A DNA stretch of 64,000 nucleotides from positions 1,274,402 through 1,338,401 of the forward strand of contig CP051233.1 in NCBI GenBank assembly GCA_017792425.1. Direction: 5' to 3'. The DNA comes from Thalassovita sp. (GTDB lineage Bacteria; Pseudomonadota; Alphaproteobacteria; Rhodobacterales; Rhodobacteraceae). Below are positions 50,969 through 60,197 of the stretch, piece after piece (position 1 is the stretch's first letter; each line of letters starts with the position of its first letter). The position numbers and the translations under genes are program-made. The notes below the pieces were generated by a model. It did no database searches, was not told where the DNA came from, and saw only the letters and a list, made by a program, of their open reading frames with translations.

Positions 50969-52426
50969 ATGCGATTCCTGCGCCAGAGTTTGACAGGGCT
51001 GTTCCTGGTGGCCGTGACCTTGGGGTTGCTGGTCTATGCCGGGGCGCTGGTGCGCGACGCGATCGAGGCGCGGATGTCGCGCGAGGCGAAGGCGCCGCAA
51101 CAGCGTGAAAGGGTATTCGCGGTTTCCGTGGTGACGGCGGTGCCGCTGACGGTGCGGCCGGTGTTGACCGCCTTTGGCGAGGTGCAAAGCCGCCGCACGC
51201 TGGAAATCCGCGCGGCGCTGCGCGGGACGGTCATCGAACTGGCCGAAGGGTTTGTCGAGGGCGGACAGGTGCGTGCGGGGCAGGTGCTGGCGCGGATTGA
51301 TCCCGCCGACGCCGAGGCCGCGCTGGAACGTGCCCGCGCCGATCACACCGATGCGGAACTGGAAGGCCGCGACGCCGTCCGCGCGCTGGAACTGGCGCGC
51401 GATGAACTGGCGGCCACCGAGGAACAGGCCGCGCTGCGCGAGCGGTCCTTTCGGCGGGCGCAGGATCTGGCGGCGCGCGGGGTGGCCACCGACGCCACCG
51501 TCGAAACCGCCGAGTTGAGTGCAGCCGCCGCGCGGCAGGCAGTGGTGTCGCGTCGGCAGGCGCTGGCGCAGGCCGAAGCACGGGTGGATCAGGCTGGCAC
51601 ACGGCTAAGCCGCGCCGCGATTGCCCTGTCGGATGCCGAGCGCACGCTGGCGGACACGGTGATCCGCGCGGGCTTTGACGGGACGCTGTCCAATGTGGCC
51701 ATCGTGCAGGGCGGGCTGGTGTCGCAGAATGAAAAGCTGGCAGAACTGGTGGACGGCAATGCGCTGGAGGTTGCGTTCCGTATCTCTACCCCGCAATACG
51801 CGCGGCTTCTGGATGGCGACGGGCAGTTGGACAAGGCCCCTGTGCAGGTGACGCTGAATGTCTACGGGGAAAACCTGACGGCTGCCGGTCAGATCAGCCG
51901 CGACAGTGCCGCTGTGGGCGAAGGCCAGACCGGGCGATTGATCTTTGCGCGGCTGGACGCGGCGCGGGGGCTGAAACCGGGGGATTTCGTATCCGTCGCG
52001 GTGCAGGAACCGCCGCTGGAACAGGTGGTGCGCCTGCCCGCGTCCGCTCTGGACCCGGCGGGGCGCGTGCTGGTGCTGGGCGCCGAGGAACGGCTGGAGG
52101 CGCTGGAGGTCCGGCTGGTGCGTCGGCAGGGCGACGATGTGCTGGTGCGCAGCCCCGACCTGCCCGGACGCGAGGTGGTGGCGCAGCGCACGCCTTTGCT
52201 GGGCGCGGGTATCCGGGTGCGGCCCTTGCGCGGCGAGGGCGCGGTGCAGCCCGAGGAACCGGAAATGGTGGAACTGACAAGCGAACAGAGGGCGCGGCTG
52301 GTGGCCTATGTCGAGGGCAACGCGATGATGCCGCGCGACGTTCGGGACCGTATCCTGGGGCGCTTGCAGCAGGACAAGGTTCCGGCGGACATGGTGCGCC
52401 GTCTTGAATCCCGCATGGGGGGTTAA
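50969..52426 (+). CDS. RND efflux periplasmic adaptor (HlyD/MFP family)
   Basis: The 485-residue protein has an N-terminal anchor helix (SLTGLFLVAVTLGLLVYAG), a biotinyl-lipoyl-like half near residues 75-110 (GTVIELAEGFVEGGQVRAGQVLARID), a long alpha hairpin (about 110-215) with heptads, and beta-barrel domains after 220. It bridges the inner-membrane pump to an outer-membrane channel. A C-terminal extension of about 60 residues is helical and charged. The ATG at 50969 fits the anchor helix; the longer frame is not used. It precedes the RND pump gene by two bases. No TolC-like gene is in the window. Confidence 0.92.
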   Translation: MRFLRQSLTGLFLVAVTLGLLVYAGALVRDAIEARMSREAKAPQQRERVFAVSVVTAVPLTVRPVLTAFGEVQSRRTLEIRAALRGTVIELAEGFVEGGQVRAGQVLARIDPADAEAALERARADHTDAELEGRDAVRALELARDELAATEEQAALRERSFRRAQDLAARGVATDATVETAELSAAAARQAVVSRRQALAQAEARVDQAGTRLSRAAIALSDAERTLADTVIRAGFDGTLSNVAIVQGGLVSQNEKLAELVDGNALEVAFRISTPQYARLLDGDGQLDKAPVQVTLNVYGENLTAAGQISRDSAAVGEGQTGRLIFARLDAARGLKPGDFVSVAVQEPPLEQVVRLPASALDPAGRVLVLGAEERLEALEVRLVRRQGDDVLVRSPDLPGREVVAQRTPLLGAGIRVRPLRGEGAVQPEEPEMVELTSEQRARLVAYVEGNAMMPRDVRDRILGRLQQDKVPADMVRRLESRMGG

Positions 52427-52428
52427 CC

Positions 52429-55400
52429 ATGATCCGGCGCATTCCCCCGTCGGCGGGTGGTATCCTGAGCTATTTCACCCGGCACCGGACGGCGGCCAAC
52501 CTGCTGCTGGTGGTGCTGTTGGTGCTGGGCATTGCGGCGGTGCCGCGGATGCGGGCGCAATTCTTTCCCGACGTGGTGGTGGACAATGTCAGCGTCAGCG
52601 TCGTCTGGGAGGGCGCGGGGGCCGAGGACGTGGACGCCGCGATTATCCAGGTATTGGAACCGGCGCTGCTGACGGTGGAAGGCGTCGAAAGCAGCGCCAG
52701 CCGCAGCACCGAGGGGCGCGGCACGCTGACGCTGGAATTCGAACCCGGCTGGGACATGGGCCGCGCCGCCGACGAGGTGCAGACGGCGGTGGACCTGATC
52801 ACCACCCTGCCAGAGGATGCCGACGACCCGGTGGTCAAGCGCGGCGCGTGGCGCGACCGGGTGACGGACGTGGTGATCACCGGGCCGGTGTCACCGCAGC
52901 AACTGGGGCTGTTCGCGGATGAATTCGTGGCACGGCTGTTCGCGGCGGGCGTGACGCGGACCACGATAAGGGGGGTGGCATCCTCGGAAATCCTGGTGGA
53001 AGTGCCCAGTCTGAACCTGATGGCGCATGACGTGACCATCGCCCAGATCGCCGCCGCCATCGCCGAAGAGGTCAGCGCCGACCCGGCCGGGGACGTGACC
53101 GGGGCCAATGCCCGCGTCCGCACCGGGGTGGAAAAGCGCAGCGTCGATCAGGTGGCGCAGATCGTGCTGCGTACCCGCGACGATGGATCGGCCCTGCGGG
53201 TTGGTGACGTGGCCACCGTCAGCTTGCTGGGCAGCGACCGCGAGCGGGTCTATTTCGTCGGCGAAAATCCCGGCGTGTCGGTGCGGGTGGATCGGTCCGA
53301 CAGTGGCGATGCGATCAAGATCCAGGCGCAGGTGCAGGACATCGCGGACCAGATGGAGGCGACCCTGCCGCAGGGCGTGCAGGTGGACCTGATCCGCACC
53401 CGCGCCGAGGCGATCACCGCGCGTCTGAACATCCTGATGGACAACGGCATCATGGGGCTGGGGCTGGTCCTGATCCTGCTGTTCCTGTTCCTGAACGCGC
53501 GCACGGCGTTCTGGGTGGCGGCGGGCATCCCGGTGTCGATGCTGACCGCCATCGCGCTGATGTACGTGGCAGGGCTGACGATCAACATGATCAGCCTGTT
53601 CGGCCTGATCATCACGCTGGGCATCGTGGTGGATGACGCGATCGTGGTGGGCGAACATGCCGACCACCTGTCGCGCCACGGCCATTCCCCGATGAGCGCC
53701 TCGGAAACGGCGGCGCGGCGGATGGCATTGCCGGTGTTTTCCGCCACGCTGACGACGATCATCGCGTTTTTCGGGCTGACGGCGATTGGCGGGCATTTCG
53801 GTAACCTGATCGGAGACGTGCCCTTTACCGTGATCGTGGTGCTGGCGGCTTCGCTGGTGGAATGTTTCCTGATCCTGCCGAACCACATGGCGCACGCTCT
53901 GGCCCATTCGACCAAAGAGCATTGGTACGATTGGCCTTCGCGCACGGTGAACAAGGGGTTCCGCTGGGTGCGCACGCACCTGTTCCGGCCGTTCACGGCG
54001 GCGGTAGTCTGGGCGCGCTATCCGGTGGTGGCGCTGATGTGCCTGATGCTGGCCAGCCAGGCGGCGGTGTTTATCCGGGGCGAAGTGCCGTGGCGGTTCT
54101 TCAACGCGCCTGAACGCGGCAGCGTCACCGGGAATTTCGCCATGCTGCCCGGCGCCACGCGCGCGGACAGCCTGGCGATGATGCGTGAACTGCAGCGCGC
54201 GACCGAAGAGTTGGCCAAGGAATACGAGGACCGTTATGGCGCCAACCCGCTGACCTATGTGCTGGGCGAGGTGGGGGGCAATTCCGGTGCGCCGCTGCCG
54301 GGGGCGGACACCACGGACCCGGACCTGCTGGGCGGCATCGCGATCGAGCTGATCGACGCGGACCTGCGGCCCTATTCCAGTTTTGCCTTCGTGGGGGATC
54401 TGCAGGACCGTGTGCGCAACCATCCGCTGGTGGAAACGCTTAGCTTTCGCGGGTTGCGGGCCGGGCCGGGGGGCGAGGCGCTGGACGTGCAGTTCCACGG
54501 CGCCACCGCGGAAACGCTGAAAGCCGCCAGCGAGGCGTTGAAACAGGCGCTGGCGCGGTTCCCCGAGGTGTCGGCGGTCGAGGATAACCTGGCCTACGAC
54601 AAGGACGAGCTGATCCTGGAACTGACCCCGCAGGGGCAGGCGCTGGGGTTCACCATCGACGGGCTGGGCCGGGTGCTGCGGCACCGGCTGAACGGACTGG
54701 AGGCGGCGACCTTCCCGGACGGGCCGCGCAGCGCGGCGATCCGGGTGGAATTGCCGCAATCCGAACTGACGGCGGATTTCCTGGAGCGGATGCAACTGCG
54801 CACCGCGCGCGGCGAATACGTGCCGTTGGCGGATATCGTCAGCGTAGCTTCGCGGTCCGGGTTTTCGACGGTGCTGAGGGAAAACGGGGTGCGGGTGATT
54901 TCCGTCACCGGCGACGTGTCCGAGGACGACCCCGTGCGCGCCGAGGAAATCATGCACGCGCTGGAAACCGAAATCCTGCCCGCCATCGCCAGCGAAAAGC
55001 AGGTGGAATGGCGCATGGCCGGGCTGGCGGAACAAGAGGACCAGTTCCTGACCGAGGCGATGACCGGGCTGACCCTGTGCCTGCTGGGTATTTACCTGGT
55101 GCTGGCCTGGGTGTTCAGTAGCTGGACGCGGCCCGTGGTGGTCATGGCAATCATTCCGTTCGGCCTGATTGGCACGATTTGGGGGCACCTGCTGTGGGAC
55201 GTGCCCTTGTCCATGTTCACGGTGATCGGGCTGGTGGGGATGACCGGGATCATCATCAACGATTCTATCGTGCTGGTCACCACGATCGACGAATACGCCG
55301 AAGAGCGCGGGCTGATCCCGTCCATCATCGACGGAACGGCGGACCGGTTGCGCCCGGTCATGTTGACGACGCTGACCACGGTGATGGGGCTGGCGCCGCT

Positions 55401-55803
55401 GCTGTATGAAACCTCGCAGCAGGCGCAGTTCCTGCGGCCGACGGTGATCACGCTGGTCTATGGGCTGGGGTTCGGCATGGTGCTGGTGCTGATGCTGGTG
55501 CCCGCGCTGGTGGCGATCCAGCAGGATATCGGGCGGCAGGTAACGGCGCTGCGGCGGTCGCTGAAAGTGCGGGTGCTACGGGTGCCGGTGGGGTTGGGCG
55601 TGGCGCTGACAGCGATCTGGCTGGGGCTGAGCATGGGCTGGCCGCTGGTCACCGGCGCGGCCCATCCGGTGCTGGCCCCCTATGCGGGTGGCACCCCGAT
55701 GGTGGGCGGACTGGCGCTGTTTCTGGGCGGGGTGCTGGCCGGTATCGTGGCGCTGTTCGTGCTGTCGGGCCTGGTCTATGTGCTGCGGCGGCGGGCGGCG
55801 TGA
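52429..55803 (+). CDS. RND-family efflux pump
   Basis: The 1124-residue inner-membrane pump has the two-fold RND layout with 12 helices. Landmarks are the N-terminal TM1 region (RTAANLLLVVLLVLGIAAVPRM), the first loop, the GLIITLGIVVDDAIVVGEHADHLSRHG segment (GIVVDDAIVVGE, about residues 405-416) that carries the proton-relay Asp pair, and the second half (FTVIGLVGMTGIIINDSIVLV). It should export drugs, metals or hydrophobic compounds with the adaptor. Because the loops are not compared with known pumps, I do not predict a substrate. No regulator gene is adjacent. Confidence 0.93.
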   Translation: MIRRIPPSAGGILSYFTRHRTAANLLLVVLLVLGIAAVPRMRAQFFPDVVVDNVSVSVVWEGAGAEDVDAAIIQVLEPALLTVEGVESSASRSTEGRGTLTLEFEPGWDMGRAADEVQTAVDLITTLPEDADDPVVKRGAWRDRVTDVVITGPVSPQQLGLFADEFVARLFAAGVTRTTIRGVASSEILVEVPSLNLMAHDVTIAQIAAAIAEEVSADPAGDVTGANARVRTGVEKRSVDQVAQIVLRTRDDGSALRVGDVATVSLLGSDRERVYFVGENPGVSVRVDRSDSGDAIKIQAQVQDIADQMEATLPQGVQVDLIRTRAEAITARLNILMDNGIMGLGLVLILLFLFLNARTAFWVAAGIPVSMLTAIALMYVAGLTINMISLFGLIITLGIVVDDAIVVGEHADHLSRHGHSPMSASETAARRMALPVFSATLTTIIAFFGLTAIGGHFGNLIGDVPFTVIVVLAASLVECFLILPNHMAHALAHSTKEHWYDWPSRTVNKGFRWVRTHLFRPFTAAVVWARYPVVALMCLMLASQAAVFIRGEVPWRFFNAPERGSVTGNFAMLPGATRADSLAMMRELQRATEELAKEYEDRYGANPLTYVLGEVGGNSGAPLPGADTTDPDLLGGIAIELIDADLRPYSSFAFVGDLQDRVRNHPLVETLSFRGLRAGPGGEALDVQFHGATAETLKAASEALKQALARFPEVSAVEDNLAYDKDELILELTPQGQALGFTIDGLGRVLRHRLNGLEAATFPDGPRSAAIRVELPQSELTADFLERMQLRTARGEYVPLADIVSVASRSGFSTVLRENGVRVISVTGDVSEDDPVRAEEIMHALETEILPAIASEKQVEWRMAGLAEQEDQFLTEAMTGLTLCLLGIYLVLAWVFSSWTRPVVVMAIIPFGLIGTIWGHLLWDVPLSMFTVIGLVGMTGIIINDSIVLVTTIDEYAEERGLIPSIIDGTADRLRPVMLTTLTTVMGLAPLLYETSQQAQFLRPTVITLVYGLGFGMVLVLMLVPALVAIQQDIGRQVTALRRSLKVRVLRVPVGLGVALTAIWLGLSMGWPLVTGAAHPVLAPYAGGTPMVGGLALFLGGVLAGIVALFVLSGLVYVLRRRAA

Positions 55804-56610
55804 TCAGTCCGCGGGGCACCCCTGGATGTCAACCGCGCGGTCGCTGCCCAGAATCGTCAGGCGCAGGCCGGACCGGTCCAGCGCAAAGGCGCCGCCGTCC
55901 ATGTGGACCAGTTCGGTGGTGACGGTCAGCGTGTCGCCGCTGCGGCGGGTGGTGCTTTCGGCGACCCAGACCTGCGGGTCGGCGGTTTCCACCACGGCAT
56001 ATTCCTGCGCGCCCGCGGGGGGCATGATCAGGCGGGCGGTCAGTTCCAGCCCGTCCGGGCGCAGGGTCAGGTCGCAGGTGACTTGGCCCACCCCAGCTTG
56101 GTGGGCCGGGTAGGGCTGGTTGGCCAGTGCGGCCGAAATCGCGCCGTCCCGATGGCCGGTGACCGGCAGGCGGGTGTCAAAGCTGAATTCGGCCGGGACG
56201 CAAATGTCGTTGCAGATACCGATCTGAAGCTGTCCGGCCAGGGTGATCGGCTGGTCCGCGTCGCGTGGGGTCAGCACCACGGGCAGCACCAGTTCACCCT
56301 TGTACCCGATGGAATTCATGCCGTTCTGGGAAAACACGCTGGGGGTGGGCCAGGCAGGCAGCATGGCGGCCAGGTTGGTGGAGGCGGACCAGTTGATCAG
56401 CGGCGGAATGCCCGCGTCGCCGGGCGCGCGCCAATAGGTTTTCCACCCCGGCGCCAGTTGAATGCGCAGCGCGGCGATATGGGTGCCGTCGGCGGTGCGC
56501 CAGCCAGGCAGAACCTGCAGGCTGACGACCGTCTGGGCCGGACCCTGCGCGGCGGCGCCGGTGGCCAGGCCAAGGGCCAGCAGGGCGGAAAGGGCGAGTG
56601 TTATGATCAT
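55804..56610 (-). CDS. DsbD N-terminal-domain-like periplasmic protein
   Basis: The 268-residue protein has a signal peptide (LALSALLALGLATGAAAQG). The following part has strand-rich segments and YWRAPGDAGIPP, GELVLPVVL and GICNDICVPAEF (about residues 133-144), which match the DsbD alpha-domain family with a CxxxC in the active loop. In DsbD this domain passes electrons to periplasmic proteins. Here the membrane and C-terminal domains of DsbD are absent, so it must work with separate partners or serve another role. It converges on the RND pump. Confidence 0.83.
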   Translation of the reverse strand: MIITLALSALLALGLATGAAAQGPAQTVVSLQVLPGWRTADGTHIAALRIQLAPGWKTYWRAPGDAGIPPLINWSASTNLAAMLPAWPTPSVFSQNGMNSIGYKGELVLPVVLTPRDADQPITLAGQLQIGICNDICVPAEFSFDTRLPVTGHRDGAISAALANQPYPAHQAGVGQVTCDLTLRPDGLELTARLIMPPAGAQEYAVVETADPQVWVAESTTRRSGDTLTVTTELVHMDGGAFALDRSGLRLTILGSDRAVDIQGCPAD

Positions 56611-56742
56611 GCTTATTCAGATGGGGGAAAACGCGGGCAATGCCAATTCACTTTCGGGCGAGTTGATGTAACAGAGCCGCTGTGTACGGAAATATTATCG
56701 CGGGCGCTGGACCGGGCGGGGGCGCGATCTTATCTTTGAATC

Positions 56743-57318
56743 ATGGAGATACCGAGCACACCACTGGACCTGACAGGAAAACTGCTGATCGCGATGCCCG
56801 GCATGGGCGATCCGCGGTTCGAGCAATCCGTGGTGCTGATCTGCGCCCATTCACCCGAGGGGGCGATGGGGCTGATCGTCAACAAGCCCACCGAAGAGGT
56901 GCAACTGGCGGACATGCTGGAACAGCTGTCGATCGACCACGGGCCGGAAAGCCGCCAGATGGCGGTGTCCTTTGGCGGGCCTGTTGAAACCGGGCGGGGA
57001 TTCGTGCTGCATACGCTGGATTATGTCAGCCTGGTCAACACGCTGGAGGTCACCGGCGGGTTCGGCATGACGGCGACGCTGGACATCCTGGAGGCGCTGG
57101 CCGAGGGCAAGGGGCCGGAACGGGCGCTGGTTGCCATCGGCTATGCCGGCTGGGGGCCGGGGCAACTGGAAGAAGAGCTGTCGCAGAACGCCTGGCTGAC
57201 CTGTGACGCCAACATGGACCTGGTGTTCAACCTGCCCAATGCCGGGAAATGGGGCGGGGCGCTGAAATCGCTGGGGGTGGACGCGTTGCTGTTGTCGCCG
57301 GACGCCGGGCATGCCTGA
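56743..57318 (+). CDS. YqgE/AlgH family protein (UPF0301)
   Basis: The 191-residue protein has the YqgE landmarks: LLIAMPGMGDPRFEQSVVLICAHSPEGAMGLIVNKP (landmark MPGMGDPRFEQSVV), FGGPVETGRGFVLH (about residues 78-91) and GYAGWGPGQLEEEL (about 128-141). The family name AlgH comes from alginate regulation in Pseudomonas, but the biochemical role is unknown. It is divergent from the DsbD-like gene and precedes an intergenic repeat and the YrdC-like gene. Confidence 0.93.
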   Translation: MEIPSTPLDLTGKLLIAMPGMGDPRFEQSVVLICAHSPEGAMGLIVNKPTEEVQLADMLEQLSIDHGPESRQMAVSFGGPVETGRGFVLHTLDYVSLVNTLEVTGGFGMTATLDILEALAEGKGPERALVAIGYAGWGPGQLEEELSQNAWLTCDANMDLVFNLPNAGKWGGALKSLGVDALLLSPDAGHA

Positions 57319-57386
57319 CATCTGAAGATTTCGCCTGCGGCGGGCGGGGAAGGGGGCGCTGCCCCCTCTGGCCTGCGGCCATTCAC

Positions 57387-57418
57387 CCCCGGGGTATTTA
57401 TTCCAAGAAAAAGCTGCC
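57387..57418 (+). repeat. Intergenic ggggtattt element, copy 2
   Basis: The sequence cccccggggtattta, then ttccaagaaaaagc, resembles the element at 14647-14683. Here it is preceded by gggggcgctgccccc at about 57351-57365, a perfect inverted repeat, and by a second small palindrome (ggcctgcggcc). Both features match the composite Roseobacter intergenic element that I recall. It lies between yqgE and the convergent YrdC-like gene and could act as a terminator. Confidence 0.6.
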
Positions 57419-57428
57419 GGATGGTTTG

Positions 57429-58379
57429 CTATGGCCGGGGCGCGGCGGCGCGCGCGAGCCGGTCGTTGATGGCGATGCCGAGGCCGGTCAGGGGGATCGG
57501 GCTGACGGCGATGCCATCCGGGGCTGTTGCGTCCAGGGCATGCAGGTGGTGGAACAGGTTGGCGGCGGCCTCGACCAGGTTGCCGGTTTCGGAGAGGTTC
57601 AACGTGCATGCGACCGGGCCGAAGCCCAGCAGGACTTCGCCGGGGGTAATGGAGGTGGCATTCAGGCGGACGCGCGCGCCGGGGGCGTAGTGCGACAGCA
57701 TCTGGCCGGGGGCGGTCAGCGGGTCGGATTGATTGCGCTGTGCGAGAGGGTGGCCGAGGGTGGTCTCGATGTCCTCTGACGCGATGCCGCCCGGGCGCAG
57801 CAGGGTGGGGGCGCCCGCGAGACCGACGATGGTGGATTCGACACCGACCGGGCAGGGGCCGCCGTCGAGGATGGCCTCTATCCGGCCGGACAGCCCGTCA
57901 ATCACATGTTGCGCGGTGGTGGGGCTGATCTTGCCCGAGGGGTTGGCCGAGGGGGCGGCGACCGGGCCGTCGAAGGCCGTCAGCAGCCGCTGAGCGACCG
58001 GGTGCGCGGGGACGCGGATGGCCAGCGTGGGCAGCTCTGCCGTGACCAATGGCGACAGGCCCGCATCGGCGCGGAGCGGCAGCACCAGCGTCAGCGCGCC
58101 GGGCCAGAAGGCTTCGGCCAGTGTCTGCGCGGTGTCTGACCAGTCTACGTAGCGGCGCGCCACGGCGGCAGAGGCGACATGCACGATCAGCGGGTTGAAC
58201 CGGGGACGGCCCTTGGCCTGGAATATCCGGGCGACGGCGTGATCGTTGCGCGCGTCCGCACCCAGGCCATAGACGGTTTCGGTAGGCAGGGCGACGAGCC
58301 CTCCTGCGGAAAGGATTTCCGACGAGCGAAAGATGCCGGTGTCATCGGGGGAAAGCAAGGCGGTGGTGATCTGTGACAT
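57429..58379 (-). CDS. Threonylcarbamoyl-AMP synthase (Sua5/YrdC)
   Basis: The 316-residue enzyme makes threonylcarbamoyl-AMP for the t6A base at position 37 of tRNAs. The YrdC domain shows GLVALPTETVYGLGADA, FQAKGRPRFNPLIVH, FWPGALTLVLPL, and APSANPSGKISPT (about residues 145-157). A C-terminal Sua5 domain (about 215-316) follows. An open frame of 926 residues that continues to 60209 on this strand is antisense to the acyl-CoA dehydrogenase gene; the ATG at 58379 gives the correct N-terminus (MSQITTALLSPDDTG). Confidence 0.94.
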   Translation of the reverse strand: MSQITTALLSPDDTGIFRSSEILSAGGLVALPTETVYGLGADARNDHAVARIFQAKGRPRFNPLIVHVASAAVARRYVDWSDTAQTLAEAFWPGALTLVLPLRADAGLSPLVTAELPTLAIRVPAHPVAQRLLTAFDGPVAAPSANPSGKISPTTAQHVIDGLSGRIEAILDGGPCPVGVESTIVGLAGAPTLLRPGGIASEDIETTLGHPLAQRNQSDPLTAPGQMLSHYAPGARVRLNATSITPGEVLLGFGPVACTLNLSETGNLVEAAANLFHHLHALDATAPDGIAVSPIPLTGLGIAINDRLARAAAPRP

Positions 58380-58499
58380 GGGCTTTGACGCGGCGTTTTG
58401 GTTGATGCATGCGGGCCGATATATATTTCCTCGAACCAAGAAATTGCATATCTGCGGTGACGCAGAATTCCAACCCGTCCTGCAAGGAGGAGACCCCGA

Positions 58500-60197
58500 A
58501 TGCCGTTCCGCGCCCCGGTAGAGGATTACCGCTTTATCTTCGACAACATTGTCGACATGGCCGCCGTGGCGGGTACTGACAGGTTTGCCGAAGTGGCCAG
58601 CCCGGACATGACCCAGGCCATCCTGACGGAGCTGGGCCGCATGGCCGAGGACGTGCTGTACCCGATCCAGCGCAACGGCGACCTGACCCCGGCGGTTCTG
58701 GAAAACGGCGTGGTGCGGTCCTCGCCCGGTTATGCAGAGGCATTCCGCGCGATGGCCGAAGGCGGCTGGCTGACGGTTTCGGCGAACCCGGATTTCGGCG
58801 GTATGGGCCTGCCGATCGCGATGAACACCGCGTTCAACGAGATGACCGCCGCCACCTGCATGGCGCTGGGGCTGTGCCCGCTGCTGACGCAGGGCCAGGT
58901 CGAGGCGCTGGAGCATCACGGCAGCGACATGCTGAAGGATCTGTACCTGCCCAAGCTGATCAGCGGCGAATGGACCGGCACGATGAACCTGACCGAACCG
59001 GGGGCCGGTTCGGATGTTGGGGCGCTGAAATCCAAGGCGGAACCCAATGGCGATGGCACCTATGCGGTGACCGGCCAGAAGATCTTTATCACCTGGGGCG
59101 ATCACGATTTCGGCGGCAATGTCTGTCACCTGGTGCTGGCGCGCCTGCCTGACGGGGTGCCGGGGACCAAGGGGATCAGCCTGTTCATGGTGCCGAAGTT
59201 CCTGCCGAACGAGGACGGTTCGCTGGGCGAGCGCAACAGCCTGGGCGTGGTCAGCCTGGAACATAAGCTGGGCATCCACGGCAGCCCGACCTGCGTGATG
59301 CAGTTCGACAAGGCCAAAGGCTGGCTGGTGGGCGAGCCGCACAAGGGCATGGCCGCGATGTTCACCATGATGAACAACGCCCGTCTGGGTGTCGGCACGC
59401 AAGGCGTGGGGATCGCGGAAGGGGCCTATCAGCACGCGCTGGCCTATGCGCAGGAACGTGACCAGATGGGCAAGATCATCAACCACGCCGACGTGCGCCG
59501 GATGCTGCTGACCATGAAGGCCGACACGTTCGCGGCGCGCGCGCTGGTGCTGGATTGTTCCGTCGCGCTGGATATGGCGAACGCCACTGGCAAGGACACC
59601 TGGCAGGCCCGCGCGGCGCTGCTGACCCCGATCGCCAAGGCGTTTTCCACCGATGTGGGCGTCGCGGTGGCAGAACTGGGGGTGCAGATCCACGGCGGCA
59701 TGGGCTTTGTCGAGGAAACCGGCGCGGCGCAGTTCAGCCGCGATGTGCGGATCACCCCGATCTACGAAGGCACCAACGGCATCCAGGCGATGGACCTTGT
59801 CGGACGCAAGATGATGGACGGCGGCGAGGCGGCATTCGCCTTGCTGGACGAGATCGAGGCGCACGCCGAGCAGGCTCGTGCATCGTTGCCTGAGCTGGCG
59901 GAACCTGTCTGGCAGGCTACCGAAACCCTGCGTGAAGGTGTGGAATGGCTGGTGGCGCAGACCGACATGAATGAACGTTTCGCCGGATGCGTGCCGTTCC
60001 TGACGGCCTTTGGCCGGGTTCTGGGCGGGCATTACCACCTGAAGGCCGCGATGGCCGAAGGTGGTAAGGGCGTGCGCACCAAGGTGGCGCGGTTCTATGT
60101 CAACCGCCTGTTGCCTGCGCATGTCGCCCTGCTGGAACATGCTCAGGCTGGGGCGGCCGATCTCTATGACATCACGACCGAAGAGTTGTGCGCGTAA
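58500..60197 (+). CDS. Large acyl-CoA dehydrogenase (DmdC/FadE-like)
   Basis: The 565-residue flavoprotein oxidises an acyl-CoA to the enoyl-CoA. It has the ACAD features TMNLTEPGAGSDVGALKSKA (landmark LTEPGAGSD, about residues 160-168), ITWGDHDF, the C-terminal helical domain with GGMGFVEETGAAQFSRDVRITPIYEGTNGIQ (landmark YEGTNGIQ, about 422-429) and a C-terminal extension typical of the larger class of about 590 residues, which includes the methylmercaptopropionyl-CoA dehydrogenase DmdC. The actual chain-length or sulfur substrate is not decidable. AAGGAGG precedes the ATG. It is coupled to the metallo-hydrolase by a one-base overlap. Confidence 0.92.
   Translation: MPFRAPVEDYRFIFDNIVDMAAVAGTDRFAEVASPDMTQAILTELGRMAEDVLYPIQRNGDLTPAVLENGVVRSSPGYAEAFRAMAEGGWLTVSANPDFGGMGLPIAMNTAFNEMTAATCMALGLCPLLTQGQVEALEHHGSDMLKDLYLPKLISGEWTGTMNLTEPGAGSDVGALKSKAEPNGDGTYAVTGQKIFITWGDHDFGGNVCHLVLARLPDGVPGTKGISLFMVPKFLPNEDGSLGERNSLGVVSLEHKLGIHGSPTCVMQFDKAKGWLVGEPHKGMAAMFTMMNNARLGVGTQGVGIAEGAYQHALAYAQERDQMGKIINHADVRRMLLTMKADTFAARALVLDCSVALDMANATGKDTWQARAALLTPIAKAFSTDVGVAVAELGVQIHGGMGFVEETGAAQFSRDVRITPIYEGTNGIQAMDLVGRKMMDGGEAAFALLDEIEAHAEQARASLPELAEPVWQATETLREGVEWLVAQTDMNERFAGCVPFLTAFGRVLGGHYHLKAAMAEGGKGVRTKVARFYVNRLLPAHVALLEHAQAGAADLYDITTEELCA

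Noticed and set aside
52891..55188. 765-codon minus-strand frame inside the RND pump gene
   Set aside because: It is a His/Gln/Arg-rich mirror frame with no domain, while the plus strand encodes a complete RND pump.
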